A stretch of DNA of 45,000 nucleotides from Neocallimastix lanati (nom. inval.) (taxonomy: Eukaryota; Neocallimastigomycota; Neocallimastigomycetes; Neocallimastigales; Neocallimastigaceae), in the NCBI GenBank assembly GCA_016946835.1, contig JACVTC010000076.1, forward strand, positions 607,501-652,500. Direction: 5' to 3'. This document shows positions 14,666 to 28,700 of this stretch, piece by piece (the stretch's first letter is position 1; every line of letters begins with the position of its first letter). The translations under genes and the position numbers were made by a program. The notes under the pieces are model-generated. The model worked only from the letters and a program-made list of their open reading frames with translations, had not been told where the DNA came from and did no database searches.

Positions 14666-14919
14666 TATTATTTAATTAAAGTTATTTTATTTAAAATATA
14701 TTTTATTTATTTATTTATATATGAAAATATATAAAGGTAATTACAAAGATTTAAAGAGAAAATTTACATGTATTTATACTAATTATGTGGCTTGTTCTAG
14801 ACTAAAATTAATTTATACATTAATTTATACATTTGATTTAAATCATTGTTTTATATTATTATTTATATTTTTAAATTATTCATTTATTAAATTTTGTTTC
14901 TAGATTAGATATAATAGCA
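14666..14919 (-). repeat. 5' LTR of copia element 1
   Basis: 254 bp, identical by eye to 10085-10338. It begins TG at 14919 and ends AATA at 14666, with the target duplication TTATT outside it. It should contain promoter and polyadenylation signals, but these cannot be told apart from the general AT-richness. Confidence 0.95.
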
Positions 14920-14924
14920 TTATT

Positions 14925-15238
14925 CATACATATATAATTTCTTTTTAACCACTAAAAATAAAGCCTAAATTTAATACTAATTTATTATTAATATAGTATT
15001 AATTATTTTAATGAATATATAAATATTTAGTTAAATAAATCAATAAACATATATAAATGTATATATTAATAATAATTAAGTAAATAAAATATATATAATA
15101 ATCAAAGTCAATGTATACATTATTTGAATTAGCAAAATTTAATGTATTTAATTGAATAATTTTTGATCAAAATAATATAAATAATGTATACATGAATATA
15201 CATTAAATTTATTTATTTATATATATATTTATTGAGAA
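14925..15238. other. AT-rich spacer, nothing recognised
   Basis: Spacer between copia element 1 and the left end of the first MULE-like element. It holds two palindromic ATGTATACAT-type motifs near 15107-15121 and 15184-15194 but no gene. Confidence 0.6.
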
Positions 15239-15864
15239 GTTGCATTTCGGAAATTGTGGCTTATTAAAATTTCAATAAATAAATAATTTTGATAAATAAT
15301 TTTACATTAGGATTAAATTTTTTTTTTTCTGTATCTTTTTGTATATATTTTCAAGAAAAAAAAAACATATTTTCATTATATATATTTAAAAAAAAAGAAA
15401 AATTCTTTAAAAAAATTAATAATTATATGAATATAAAAATTAAAATTAAATGTTTTATATAAAATTAAAATAAATATATGAATAAAATATTCTTGAAAAC
15501 AAAAATAAATAATTAAGTAAAAGGTTTAAAAAAAAAAAATAATATTTTTTTTAGTTTTCATATTTATATTTACTAATTTGTATGATTCATAAAATCAATG
15601 ATATAGATATTAAAGATATTAATAAAAAACATTTAATAATAATATTATTATTTTTTTATTTTACTTTTCAATAGAAATTTTATATTATATAATATAAAAA
15701 GTTATTAATAAAAATATAAAAATAAAAATATTTAATAGAAAAATTGTTTTATAGTATTCATAAAATTAATGATAAATAGATATAACAGTTATTAATAAAA
15801 ATATAGAAATAATAAAAATAATAAGATCAATATTTAGAAATATTTAATGATAAAGACACTTTTA

Positions 15865-15909
<45 letters not shown>

Positions 15910-16272
15910 TTTTAAATTAAATTTTTAAAAAAATACTAAATTTTAAATAATTATGGATTTTTAATTAAAAAAAAATTTTTAAATAATTGTGATAGAATTC
16001 AGATAATCTTTTTCATTTGATTATTACTTTGACATTTATTACAAATTCGTATTTATATTATTTAAATTAATTAAACACTTAAATCATAATTCTAACAATA
16101 TCATTTCTAGATCTTCCATTATCAATTAATTTGGATTCCATAGTTTTGTATTTTTCAATTAAAATATTGATTTCATCAGTTTGTTCTATTTTTTTTTTTT
16201 TTTTTTTTTGTAATTTAATAAAAGATAAAAAATTTCTTCTTGTTTTAATGTATATATTAATTTATAAAAAAT

Positions 16273-16328
<56 letters not shown>

Positions 16329-18092
16329 AAAATAAATTATTTAAATAATTATTGAAAGATTCTGATGCATTATTTGTTATATGTTCTATATTGTTATAAT
16401 AATTTCATTTTTTTATAATTTTTTAAATAGTTTTTTTAAAATATTCTAAAAATTTCAAAAATTGATTATTATTACTTGATACAATATAATTTTATTATGA
16501 ATGCCAACTTATATATTCAGGATTTACAAAAGGTAAGTTCCATAATCACTTTATAATAAATATATATTATTATATTTTGCTTCATTATAACATAATTCAT
16601 TTTTTTTTTAAACTTTAAAGCTCTTTTAGAGTAACCAAATACTGCATTTAATATTTATATTAAGAAATATTTATTCTGCTGCATTAGATATACCTTAATC
16701 GCAATCATAATGAAAAATTTTAAGAATAATTATAGTATTATTCTTATACATATAAGTTTTTTTTTTTTTAATATCGAAAAAGAAGTATTATAAAAACTAT
16801 TTATATCTTTAATATAAGTTCTTATAATGAAAACTTTTGGTAACTAAATTTAGGTACAATATAAAAAGTACCATTTACAAATATATCTTCATTTTATTCA
16901 ATAAAAAAATTTTCTTGGAATGGGAATTGGAAGCTTATTAAATTTGGATTTATGAATACTATAAAACTTGTATTTCTTACTGTTTTATAATATTTTGATT
17001 CATCGGGAATTTCATCACACTTTGTTACATCAGGAAGTAGTTGTTTATTTATATCTCTTGTTATTTGGGATTTAACTGTTTTATATTCAGAACATATAAA
17101 TCCCATTTCTTCTGAAACTTTATTAAATGTAAGTTTTGGTTTTATACCCAAAGGAATTATTTTTTTATTGATTTCATCCTTGATTTTATGTTTTTCAATT
17201 GATATAGATGCATCGAATTCTTTTTCAAGATGATTATGTAAACTATCATAATTTAAAATTTCCTTCTTATCGTTTAAAATATTGAGAGATTTGCATTTAT
17301 TTAAAGTTTATATATTCATTACATCTATATACTTTAGCATTATCTTTTTTCATATTAAAAATTAAATTTATATTTCTTGTTAATAATAATTTGTTCTTTT
17401 CCTCGATTAGTTCCACTTATTTCAATATTTACATTTTCTTCTATTCATAATGAAATAATTTCTTCCATTTATAATGAAATATTTTCTTCCATTATTAATA
17501 AAATATTTTAATTAAATATGCAATGGTTAAAAATCTTTCAAATAAATATATATATATATATATATATATTTTTTTTATAATTTTTAAAAAAGAAAAAAAT
17601 TATTTATTTTATTATTTATTATTAATAATAAGTTATTTATCATTTATTTAATTTGTTTATTATGAGTAGATTAGTTTTAATTATTTAATTTTTTTTTTGT
17701 TTATCTAAATTTTATAGTGTTTTTAAAAAAGAGATTTTATTTTTTATATACTCGAAAATAAAATTTTTATATAATTATTTATTATATATATTTTTATTTA
17801 ATTATTTTTTATTTATATTTAATTATTTTTTATTTATATTTAATTATTTATTATTAATTTTTATTATTTAAGTTGAATCTTTTTTATAAATAAATTAATA
17901 GTTATTCAGTTTTTTTTTTTTTTTTTTTTTGTTATAAAGTAATAAGAAAATAAATAATATAGTTTTATTTCTTTAATAACTTGATTATAATTTATTTATT
18001 TATTTATTTATATATAATTGTATTTAAAAATATTGAAATATTTATGGCGTCAAATTACAACAATATTAACGCCACATTCTGGAATGTACTAC
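15239..18092 (-). mobile_element. decayed Mutator-like (MULE) DNA transposon, copy 1
   Basis: The left terminal sequence GTTGCATTTCGGAA at 15239 matches the left end of the second copy (42618). The right end, 18071-18092, is a diverged inverted version (GCCACATTCTGGAATGTACT). A shared subterminal box GGCGTCAAATTAC lies at 18046-18058. Inside is a minus-strand transposase relic. Termini are 15/21 alike to copy 2 over the inverted repeat by eye, and no clear target duplication remains, so the copy is old. The MULE class is inferred from the transposase. Confidence 0.7.
16079..17420 (-). pseudogene. FLYWCH-type/MULE transposase relic, copy 1
   Basis: Minus-strand transposase remains with many stops and frameshifts. 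In order: an N-terminal NRGKEQIIINKKYKF segment and a Cys/His module (YRC..., KC, ILNDKKEILNYDSLHNHLEK) resembling FLYWCH-like zinc fingers that precede MULE transposases; an 85-codon open piece at 16894-17151; EDIFVNGTFYIVPKFSYQ, matching the first DDE block (D replaced by N in VDGTF); WNLPFVNPEYISWHS; EHITNNASESFNNYLNNLF; and a C-terminal SKLIDNGRSRNDIVRIMI before the stop at 16079. The same blocks occur in copy 2. The family is assigned from recalled protein patterns, not a search. It is clearly non-functional. Confidence 0.75.
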
Positions 18093-19181
18093 ATCCATAT
18101 TTATATATATTTATTTACTTTTTATTAATTATTTATTACTTATTTATTTATTTATTATTTATTTATTTATTTATTTATTATTTATTTATTTATTATTTAT
18201 TTATTTATTATTTATTTATTTATTTATTATTTATTATTTATTTATTATTTATTTATTTATTTATTTATTTATCAAATAAATAATAGAATTTAAAAAAAAA
18301 CAAAAATTAATTATTTATAAAGATTGAAAAATAAAAATTATGATTGGTTCATTTTGATTTAGTTTTTTTTTTTTTTTTTTTGTTTTTTTTAAAGCCTTAA
18401 TTAATGGGATTATTTAGTTTTTTACTTTTATTTAATTTAATAAAAAAAAATGACCAGATTTTTTTGGGAAGCTAAAATTATTTTATGCTAAAAATTTATC
18501 AAATAAAAATAAAAATGATTTTGACTATATTACTGTTACCATTAAACTATTAAAATATAAATACACATTTATAATTTTATTTTATTTTATTTTATTTTAT
18601 ATTTTTTTGTACTAACAATAACAATAATAAGAATAAAATAAAGGTCTATATGTTTTATTATTTATACAATTTGAGCAGTTAATTTATATTAAAATATTAT
18701 TATACATATATGTTTCAATCATTATTATTTATTAGATATAATATTAATTATTATTATTATTAATTATTATTATTATTTATTAGATATAATATTAATTATT
18801 ATTATTATTAATTATTATTATTATTTATTAGATATAATATTAATTATTATTATTATTAATTATTATTATTATAATTAATTATTATTATTATTTATTATTA
18901 TTATACATTATTCATTATTATTATTATTATTATTACTATAACTAGAGTTAATCATTAATCTAATCTTTTTAATAATTTTATTTATTAATATAAATATATA
19001 TAAATTTTTTTTTTTGATCTTATATTTAATGTGAATGATTTTTAACAATTTTATTCGTTAATACATTACAATTACATTACGTTTATTTATAACCAATATA
19101 TATTTAATATATGTAATTTCATATCTCCAGTATATTATACCATATATTATTAATTATACAATTTTTAATATTTTTTTTTTA

Positions 19182-19221
<40 letters not shown>

Positions 19222-19972
19222 CGCTCACACACAAAGAGAAAAGAAAAATAATAATAAAAACTATAATTTAAAAGTAAATATTGATTAATATATATACATT
19301 AAAAATTAAAAAGTAAAAATAAATTTAAAATATAAATTGTTTAATAATCATTTAAAGGAAAAAAAAAAAAAAAAAAAATTAAGGAATTTTATTGATTGAA
19401 ATATATTATATATATTTAATTAATTAAAAGAAAATATTGCTTAAAATCAATAATAGTATATTTATAAAAATAATATATATATAAAAATAAAATAAAATAA
19501 AATCCGTAATAGTATAAAGATAAAAGATTTAACTCTTAAAGTACAAACCTTTATTATTCTATTAGAAATTAGAGCAAGATTCTATTTATATATATATATA
19601 TATACATATATTATTTTTTAGTTGAAATTGAATATTACTACATCAAATTAATGAATGAAAAATTATAATCATAAACTAACCTCTCCTTTTTTATATACTT
19701 TATTTAAATTATTATATCAATATATATATATATATTACAATTTATTTTTAAAATATAAAAAAAAAATAATAATAAAAAACGTTTATTCAAATAATTATTA
19801 AACAATATAATTAAATTAATCATCTTTTTTTTTTATGGAACTTTGGAAATAATCTAATCAATAATTAATAACAAAATTATTTACTTTTATGAAAAATTTA
19901 ATAATAATTTAAATTTATCGATTTTTTTTTTAAAAAAACCTTTTCATTTTTACAAAAATAAAAATAAAAAAG
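18093..19972. other. repeat-rich intergenic region upstream of eIF3f
   Basis: TTTA/TTAT simple repeats (about 18119-18272), a 48-bp minisatellite (about 18730-18880), (TTA)n, and a long poly(T) run near 19180-19221 followed by CGCTCACACACAAAG, which may be part of the eIF3f promoter. No gene is seen. Confidence 0.7.
18730..18880. repeat. 48-bp minisatellite, about three units
   Basis: The word TAGATATAAT recurs at 18733, 18781 and 18829, exactly 48 bases apart, with near-identical (TTA)n-type sequence between. It is a tandem array inside AT-rich DNA. Confidence 0.85.
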
Positions 19973-20595
19973 ATGTCTTTCATTAACAATCCAGATTATC
20001 TTAATCTTCAAACTTCTGTTAACCACAACAATTCCGTTACAGTTAATCCAGTTGTTTTATTCTCTATTTTAGACCACAGTTTGAGATTAAGAGAAAATGA
20101 AACTATTGCTGTTGGTGCTTTATTAGGTAGCAGATCTGATAACGGTGAAATTGAAATCAGAAATTCTTTCCCAATTCCATTAAAGAACGTTAATGATGTA
20201 ATTATTTAATTATAATAAGCAAAATCTATCAAGAAATATTAATAACAAAAAAAAGTTTATGTTAAAGAAGTTATTAAAAATGAAAAATATTTATAAAGAA
20301 AAAAATGTTTATACTTATATATATTCATAAATTATATATTTTTTAAAAAAAAAATATAATAGGAAATTTCAATTGATAAGGAATATTTCAAGGAAATGCT
20401 TACTCTTCACAAGAGAGTTAATTCTAAGGAAACTGTCATTGGATGGTATTTTTTTTTTAAAATAAAATAATATATATTATATATTATCTAAATATTGACT
20501 TTTAAAATTTATAAACAAAATTCGTAATACTGGATATATTTCAAGATTGATTAATTAAAAATATATATATTTTATAATATAAACATTTATGAAAT

Positions 20596-20630
<35 letters not shown>

Positions 20631-21518
20631 AATAAATTAACAGGTATTCCACTGGTAATGAAATTACTGATATTACAAATAACATTCACAACACTTTCCC
20701 AAGTGAAGTTGAACCTGTTCTTTTACTTGTTGATACCACTTTAAGCGATAAGAAATTAGGTATTAAGGTCTTCAAGAGGTAAACTATTAATTAAATTTTT
20801 TTAAAAAAAAAAATTATATTTAAAAATAGTTTTATTCTCATTAAAAAACTATTAGTTAAATTTTAATAAGAAAAATATAATAAATTTTACTTTTAAAAAT
20901 ATTTATGTTCTCATAAAATTTTGTAAATAATATTTTAATAATTATAAATACGATATAAATGTATTAATATTTAAATATTTTTTATAAAAATTTGAAAGAT
21001 CTTACATGGGTTCTGAAAATATGTTCCTTGAACTTCCATGTGAAACTAAATACTTTGAAGCTGAAAACAGTGGTTGTATGTATAACGAGATAATAATTAA
21101 ACATTATATATTTAAATATATTTATTTAGAAATGTAATTTTTGAATTTGTAATCACTAAACTTTTTATATGTTATTTTGATTTTTATCTATTTATGTATA
21201 TAAATTACAATATTAAAAATAAATAGTGGATATTATTTCTTCTGCCAGGGATGCTAACACTGATAATGATACCATTAAGATTTTAAGTGATATTGATAAC
21301 CTTGAAAAATCTATTCTTCAAATTCAAAGTATGTTAGAAAGAGTATCACACTACGTTAAGCAAGTTGTCAGTGGTCAAAAGGAAGGTAACAATGTTATCG
21401 GTCGTTACTTATTAGATACTATGTCATTTATACCAAATATCAATGCTGCTGACTTTGAAAAGATGTTCAATAAGCATCTTCAAGTAAATATTAATAATTT
21501 TTATTTAAATATATAATA

Positions 21519-21549
<31 letters not shown>

Positions 21550-21700
21550 TTACTAAAACTTAAAAAAATTTTTTTTTTTATTTTTATTTTTTTTTTTTTT
21601 AATTTTATTATTTTAATAGGATTTACTTGTTGTTGTATACTTAGCTAACTTAACTAGATCTCAACTTGCTATTGCTGAAAGACTTCAAAACATTGTTTAA
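19973..21700 (+). CDS. eukaryotic translation initiation factor 3 subunit F
   Basis: Non-catalytic MPN-domain subunit of eIF3, which helps assemble the 43S pre-initiation complex on the small ribosomal subunit. Six exons: 19973-20197, 20363-20445, 20644-20778, 20999-21075, 21227-21483, 21620-21700. All introns are GT-AG, 136-220 bases, with matching phases (0, 2, 2, 1, 0), giving 285 residues, normal for fungal eIF3f. MPN hallmarks: VTVNPVVLFSILDHSLR, GALLGSRSDNGEIEIRNSF, VIGWYSTGNEIT and PVLLLVDTTL. The metal-binding HxH of active JAMM proteases is absent, as in other eIF3f. The C-terminal helices end QDLLVVVYLANLTRSQLAI, typical of this subunit rather than proteasome Rpn8 or signalosome CSN6. 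The start ATG follows an A-rich leader (AAAAAAG). Confidence 0.95.
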
Positions 21701-21853
21701 ATCTATTAGTTTAAATAGATAATAATAATTTCATTCATTTAGAAAGAATGAAAGAAAAGATTTTTTTTTAAAAAAAAAAAAAAAAAAAAAAGTGAACTCT
21801 AATGGGAAAAAAATTTGATCATTTTTCATTAAATTAGAAAGATAAACATTATC

Positions 21854-21896
<43 letters not shown>

Positions 21897-22657
21897 AATT
21901 TTTTTAATATTTATTATTATTTTTTTTTTTCCTTTTTTATAAATATTATAATAAAATAGATATTTATATTTACAATACATATGTCATTGAAAAAAAAATT
22001 ATAAAATAAAAAATAAAAATTAAAAAAAAAAAAAAAATTATATAAATATATTATGATGAAAAAAAAAAAAAAAAAAAATTATTTTAATATATTTACTTTT
22101 TGTTTTATTATTTGTTTTATTATATATATCCATGAATTATGCAATAAATAATTTATTAATTTTTTTTTTTTTTATTAATTTTATTTATTATATTAATTTT
22201 AGTTTATACAATATTAATAGACTATAAAAATGTTATTTTACAATTTATAATGTGAAATAATTATTTAAATAGATAATCTTAATCCATGATTTTAAATTGT
22301 GATAGATTTATAATTAAACTGATAAAATAAAAATTTAATAAATAGAAAAAAAAAAAAAAAAAATAATAATAATAATGAAATAAAATTAAAAAGAAAAGTC
22401 TTTTTTTTTTTTTTTTTTTTTTTTTTGAAATATATATATAAAAAAAAAGAATCATTAATAATAATAGATAATTTTTTATTTGAAATTTTTTTTAATAGTG
22501 CCTATAGTGCTATGGAAAAGCTAATAATTTTTTTTTTTGTTTTTTATTTTTTTAAAAAAGAAAAATTATTATTATTATTACTTCAATATTTTAGATATAC
22601 ATATATAATATAATGACCAATATATATATATATTTGTATTTTTTTGTAGTTGTCAAT

Positions 22658-22695
<38 letters not shown>

Positions 22696-22758
22696 TGATA
22701 TATATATAAAAAGGATATTGATATTATTAATATATTAATATATAATATATTATTTTTA
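21701..22758. other. convergent intergenic region, no gene
   Basis: Shared 3' flank of eIF3f (+) and the giant coiled-coil gene (-). It is made of poly(A) tracts (about 21769-21791 and 21859-21893), (TAA)n and poly(T) (about 22400-22427 and 22660-22694). Short frames here encode only homopolymer-like peptides. Confidence 0.75.
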
Positions 22759-25700
22759 TTATAATGCAGGTAAACTAACTCTTCTTTCATTTCTTTCCTC
22801 CTTCATTTTATTTATAATTTTTGTAGAGTACTTGATAATATCTAGGAGCTTTTGAATCTTCATCTTATATTCCATTTCTTTACCAGAGTCAATTGTCATT
22901 TGACTATCATCTTTAATTTCATAATTTTTAAATGTTTTCAAAAATGGTTTCATTTCAGATGATTTTGTATTTTCAGAATATTCATCCCTTTTACTATTTA
23001 AATTAACTGATTCTATGGAAACATTGGATTCAAACATGGATGTGTTGAAGGATACATGACTTAATTCATGATGCTTAAAATTGTCATTAATTATGGTGTC
23101 ATAGGAGGTGGAAACCATGGAATCGGACGCAGTCAACGGTAATGGTTCCACTAAAGTAGCGGTAGATTTGAAATTATTTGAGTCAAGAGGATGCGTTTTA
23201 CATTTCAATTGATAAATTTGATCATCTTTCTCCTTTAATTGTTCCTTGAAATTTTCAATTAGGCGAGATTCATGTTCTTCCATTTCTTTCTTTTGATTTT
23301 CAATTGTCGTATCCAAGTATTTTTGTAATTTATTACTGTTTTGAGCTTGGACCTTTAATTGTTCTTCTAATTCACTTGCCTTTTCTTCTAATAATCCTTT
23401 ATCCCTTACGGATTGAATTATGGTCTTCTTGGAAATTTCAAGTATACGGGATAAAGTTTTTATATCTTCTTTAAACTTTTCTTGATCTTTCATTTTTTCT
23501 TGCAATTTTTCCTCTACAGAATTTTTCAATTCATTAATTTGTTGTTCCTTTTCCATAATTTGTTTTCTGTTGGTGGCGATAATGTTTCGAAGATCTGTTT
23601 CAACATTCTTTTGGTCTTCTATTGTTTTTATGAATTTATTATTATTAACTTTAGCTGCCATTAACTTAACATCATTAATAGCTATTTCGGTTTCTAATTC
23701 TTTAATCTTTGCTTCCCGTTGTTCACGGTCAGAGCTCTCTTTTTCATTCTTGGCTTTTTCTTCTTTTAATAATGTCGTTATATTATCGAAATCTTCTTTC
23801 ATCTTAGCAAACTCTTCTTGCTTCTTTTGGGATTCATTTCTTATATTGTCATTTTCATTTTGAAGATTATCGACTTCCTTCATTAAGTTTTGTATGCAAT
23901 GTTCTTTTTCTTCATTGCTTTCCTTTAATATTGCCATTTCTTGATTCAATTTCTCACTATTGGATTCTTTCAATTTAAAAGTCATTTGACTTCTTTCAAG
24001 CTTTTCTTGTAATTCATTTCTTGTACTTTTTAAATTTTCTATGACACTCTTGGAAATAATGACTTCTCTTTCTTTCTTTTCTAATGTGGCCTTTGAAACT
24101 TCTAATTCAGCAGAAATTGCCTTTAATTCCTGTTCAAACTTTTCCATCTTCTCATGATATTCCATGGCCTTACCCTTTTCTTCATTATAATTCTTAGTTA
24201 GAGTGGCTTGATTGCTCTCTAAGTCATTTACTTTGTAGTAATAGCTAGCCATTTTGGACTTCATTTCAATATCCTTAGCGGTAAGTAAGGATACTAATTC
24301 ATCCTTTTCCTTTTGAATATTTTCAATGGTTAATTTCAATTTATTTATTTGAGCATTGTTTTTGGAAATGATATCTTCATTATTATTGATATATTCTTCT
24401 AAATCAGAAATGTAGGCTTGATTTTGTTGATTCATATCAATTTCTTTGTTTAAATCTTTCTTTAAAGAATTAACGGTTTCAATAAACTCATTATTTCTTT
24501 CAGATAAAGTTTTCAATATTAGTTTATTTTCTTCTATCACGGCTTCCTTTTCTTTGATATCGTCATCAACGGTACTAAGCTTCATATTTAGCTCTTGAAT
24601 TTTTAATTTTTCATTCTTCAGTTGATCAATCAATTTATTATTCAAATTCTTTAATCCTTCCTTACTTTCATCACTATTGGCTAATTTTTGATTCATATTT
24701 TCAATTTGTTCTTCCTTAATTAAATGACGCTCGTTCAAATCCACAATGATTCTGTCTTTTGTATTTAATTCCATTTCAATAATTTTTAACTTTTCCTGAA
24801 GCGATATATTTTCAACCTGTAGATTTTTAAATTTTTCTTCCCTAAATAAACTTTCAACTTCCAAATCATGAATTTTTTCTTCCTTGTACATATTTTCTAT
24901 TTCTAGGGCCTTCTTATTTTCATCCATATCTAGTAATTCCTGTCGCATTTCATATAAACTATTTTCGTACTCATCCATTTTTTTATCTGCTTTATCCAAG
25001 TCAAATTCTAAGGTATGATTAATTTGATAGATATCATTAATTTCAACCTTTAGTTGAGTAATTTCATTTAATTGTGAGGAAATAACTTCTTCTTTATTTT
25101 GGAGCTTATCTTCAATAAAGTTTAGACGTGATACATAGTCACCGGATTTATTGACTTCATTCATAACTATCTTCTGTAGTACTTCAATATCTTTTTCATA
25201 TTCCATAATCTTATTTTCCTTTTCAATGGATGCTTCTTCAAGAAGCTTATATTGCTCTTGAAGCTCATTTATCCTGCTGTTATTCAATTTATCATCTTCC
25301 TTCAATGAATTAATGACATTCTTTGAAATTTCGGTTTCTTTTTTATAATAGTCTATTTGTTGAATAAGTTCATTATATTGCTCTTCTATCTCTTTATTAT
25401 GTAAGGAGAGTTCATTGATTTCTTTTTCCATTTCTTCTTCTTCATCATCTTCCTTACGAAGTAATACAAATTTATTTTCTGCTTCCTTTAATGCCTCATC
25501 TTTTTCTTTCATCTCAGCATATAAGTTCTTAATGGTTTCATTTAGTTTGGAAATGGTTTTGGCATTATTGGAACATTCTTCCACTTTTTCCTCGAGTTCA
25601 ACATTCTTTTCTTCTAATTCATCCATAATATGATGATTTTTGGTGGTTACATCTTCAATTTCAAACTTATAGTCATCAATATCATGTAACAATTTATTGC

Positions 25701-28700
25701 ACATGATTTCAATTTCTTCCTTATTGGATTTCAATGTCATATTTATTTTGTTGAGTTGTTCAATCTCTTCCTTATTTGTCTTATTACTCTCAACTTCCTG
25801 ATGATACTTTTCACTGAATTCATCTCGGGATTTCTTCATGGCATCCACAATACCCCTAAGAATTTCATTTCTTTTTTCACTCTTTACCAAGTCCTCATTC
25901 ATTTTTTGATAGTCTTCCTCACTTTTCTTCAGAGTGGCTTTTTCTTCTTTTTCCTTTTCTTCCATAGCTTGTAGCTTTTTATTGAGTTCCTGATTTTCAT
26001 CCATCAAGTCCTTAATTTTAGATTTCTTTTCTTGAATTTGAATAGTAGCATTCTTTATCTTATTTTCAGATAAATCTTTAAGGTGTTTCATTTCCTTGTT
26101 CAATTTAATATTCTCTTTTTCAAATTCGTCACAGGCTTCGGAATGAATTTGGCAAATTTCATCTAATTCTTTATGTAGCTGGGAGGCTTCTCTTTCCTTT
26201 TCATTTAACTTTTCCTTGACTGAATTCATTTCATTCTTAATGTCAGTTAGTTCAGCAAAATACTCGTCGTTCTTTAAATAATTATTTTTAATTTCATCAT
26301 TTAACTTATCAATTTCTTCCTTGCATAATTCAATAATTTCATTTTTACGATTAATATCATCATTTAATAGTGAAATTTCTTCCTGTAAATTGCTGGTCGT
26401 TTTTTGTTCATTCCTTAACTTCTCAATAAAGGTTCTATTTAGATTCAAGATACTATCACTTTTTTCATTTGCTTTAACAATTTCTTTACTTTGTTCTTCA
26501 ATCCTCCTGTTCTTCTCTTCAATTTCCTTATCCTTTTCTTCAATTAAATTCTTTAAGGTATCATTTGATCTTGAAAGACGTTTCATTCTCTGCTTATTAT
26601 TGATGAATTCTTCCGTTTCATTGCGATCTTCTATCAAATTCTTGACTTGTACCTGTAAGGATTCTAATTCTTTTCTATTCTCTTTGTCTTCTTTCTCATA
26701 CTGTTGCTTTATGGTGTTCAGTTCTTGTTGGGTTGAAGCTATCTTTTTTTGTTCATCTAATAAAGATTGCTTTAATTTGTCATTTTCTGTACTTAATTTA
26801 TCAATGAGATCTTGAAGTTTGTTCATCGATTCATTATGCGATTTCATCAGTTCTTCGGAAGCCTTAACCTTAACCTTACTATCTAGTTGCTTCTTTTCTT
26901 TTTTAGCAAGAGACTTATTTTTTTTATTTTTACGCTTAATTAATTTTTGTGAATCATTGATTTGTTCCCTCAAATCATTATTTTCTATAGATACCGTTTC
27001 ATATAAGTTAATTTTTTCATTTAATAATTTTTCGGTTTCGGAAAGTTTCTCTTCAATGATCTTCTTTTCTAAAATTAAGGATTCAGAGAGACTTGTCTTC
27101 TCATTTAATAATGCTTGAGATTCATTCAATTTATCCTCCAAGTCTTTCTTTTCTGAAGTTAATGATTCATAATTAAGAGATTTCCCAATAATAAACTTTT
27201 GGGTTTCAGTAAGCTGCTCCTCTAAGCTTCTATTTTCAGTAACCAATACTTCATACATGCTTGCTTTTTCATTTAATAACTCATCTGTCTCCTTAAGTTG
27301 ATTGGCCAACTCTTCACGTTTATTTGTTTCTTGCTTTAATAATTCTTGCATTTCACTACAACCCTTTTGAAGTTTACCATTTTCCCTTTTAGATTCTTCT
27401 AATTCACTAATAGCATCATTGTACTTGTATTCGTATTGACTGACCGTTGATTCAAGATTACTGATTTTATCTTTTAATTCGTTGATTTCATCTTCATGAT
27501 CTGTAGAATTGTCATCTTCATTAAATTTTCTAAGCGTTTCAACCATATTTTTATTATATTCAAGTTCGTTACATATTTCCTTGTTGGTTTCAGATAATTC
27601 TTTAACTTTAGATTCTAATTTTATTATCTGTTCATTTGAACTTTTAACTTTTTCTTTATTGATAGCTAATTTCTTGTAGATTTCCTTGTTCTTCTTTAAA
27701 ATTTCCTCTTGTTTTTCCTTTAATTGAGTAAATTTACTATTTTGTTTATTAATTATGTCAATATTTTCGATCAATTGCTTATTCATTTCTTCAAAGTCTC
27801 TTTCTGCATCAGCCACTTGATCTTGACCATCTCTTATAATTTCATTCTTTTCTTGAAGTTCACCCCTTAATTCATCAATGGTTTGAAGAAGTTTTTCATA
27901 TTCTAAGGACTTTTTATTTTCTTCTTTCAATATGGTTTCTTTTTCTTTCGTTTTAGTTTCAAGTTCATTTTTAATTTCTTCAATGGCTTTTTCCTTTTCC
28001 ATTACTTGGGATTTTAGGGTTTCAATTAACTTCTGACTAATGCTCTTGTGTTTCGAATACCTTTCTTTTTCTTCATCCATGACACTCTTGCTTTCCTTTA
28101 ATTGCTCCTTCAATGCAAGTATTAATTCATTGTTTTTAATTTCAGTTTTTTCTAATTTTTCTTTATTGACATTGAAGGCACTTTCCTTCTCCTTAAGCTG
28201 AGTCTTTAAAGACTTTATCAATTTAACAAGTTCGACTTCAGAAATTTGACTTGTAGTAATTCTGGTTTTAAGATCCTTCTGTAAAGCCCTAATTAATTTA
28301 TTATCATTATTTTGAACTGTTAATACGTTTTCTTTCTCCTTTACAAGAGCTTCTTCCTTTTCTTTAAGTTGATTTTGTAATTTATCAATCTCTCCCTGTA
28401 ATTTTTCCTTTTCCTCTTGTTTCCTTGAATTTAAGGAATCAATTCTACCACGAAGCATTTCGCTTTCACTACTAATATATTTGTTCATTTTTTCATTATT
28501 ATCAATTTGATTTCTTAACTCTTCCTCCATGCTTGAATACATTTCCATGATGCTTTCTTTATTCATTAATTCTCCTACCATTTTATGGTTACTCTCCTTT
28601 AATTCGGCATTTTCTTTAATTAATTTTTGAACTTGTTCTTTAGTATTAGCGCTGTTACTACTTAACGATTCTAATTTTGCTTTCTCTTCAATAACTTGAT

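Larger units (their letters stand above)
10080..14924 (-). mobile_element. Ty1/copia LTR retrotransposon, element 1 (complete, frame-shifted)
   Basis: Complete LTR retrotransposon on the minus strand. It is bounded by the 5-bp target duplication TTATT (10080-10084 and 14920-14924). LTRs at 10085-10338 and 14666-14919 are 254 bp each and identical by eye, so the insertion is recent. In element orientation the 5' LTR is at the right, followed directly by the primer-binding site, Gag-Pol, polypurine tract and 3' LTR. The domain order Gag, protease, integrase, reverse transcriptase, RNase H is the copia (Pseudoviridae) order. The element is probably non-autonomous because the Pol frame is broken once. 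Confidence 0.96.

Noticed and set aside
17981-18283. 100-codon Tyr/Leu/Ile frame.
   Set aside because: It is made of TTTA/TTAT simple repeats and runs over the MULE right end.
26321-26815. Ser/Phe-rich plus-strand frames inside the giant coiled-coil gene (23482-30688).
   Set aside because: Antisense of Glu/Lys/Leu-rich heptads. They are shorter and lack family signal.
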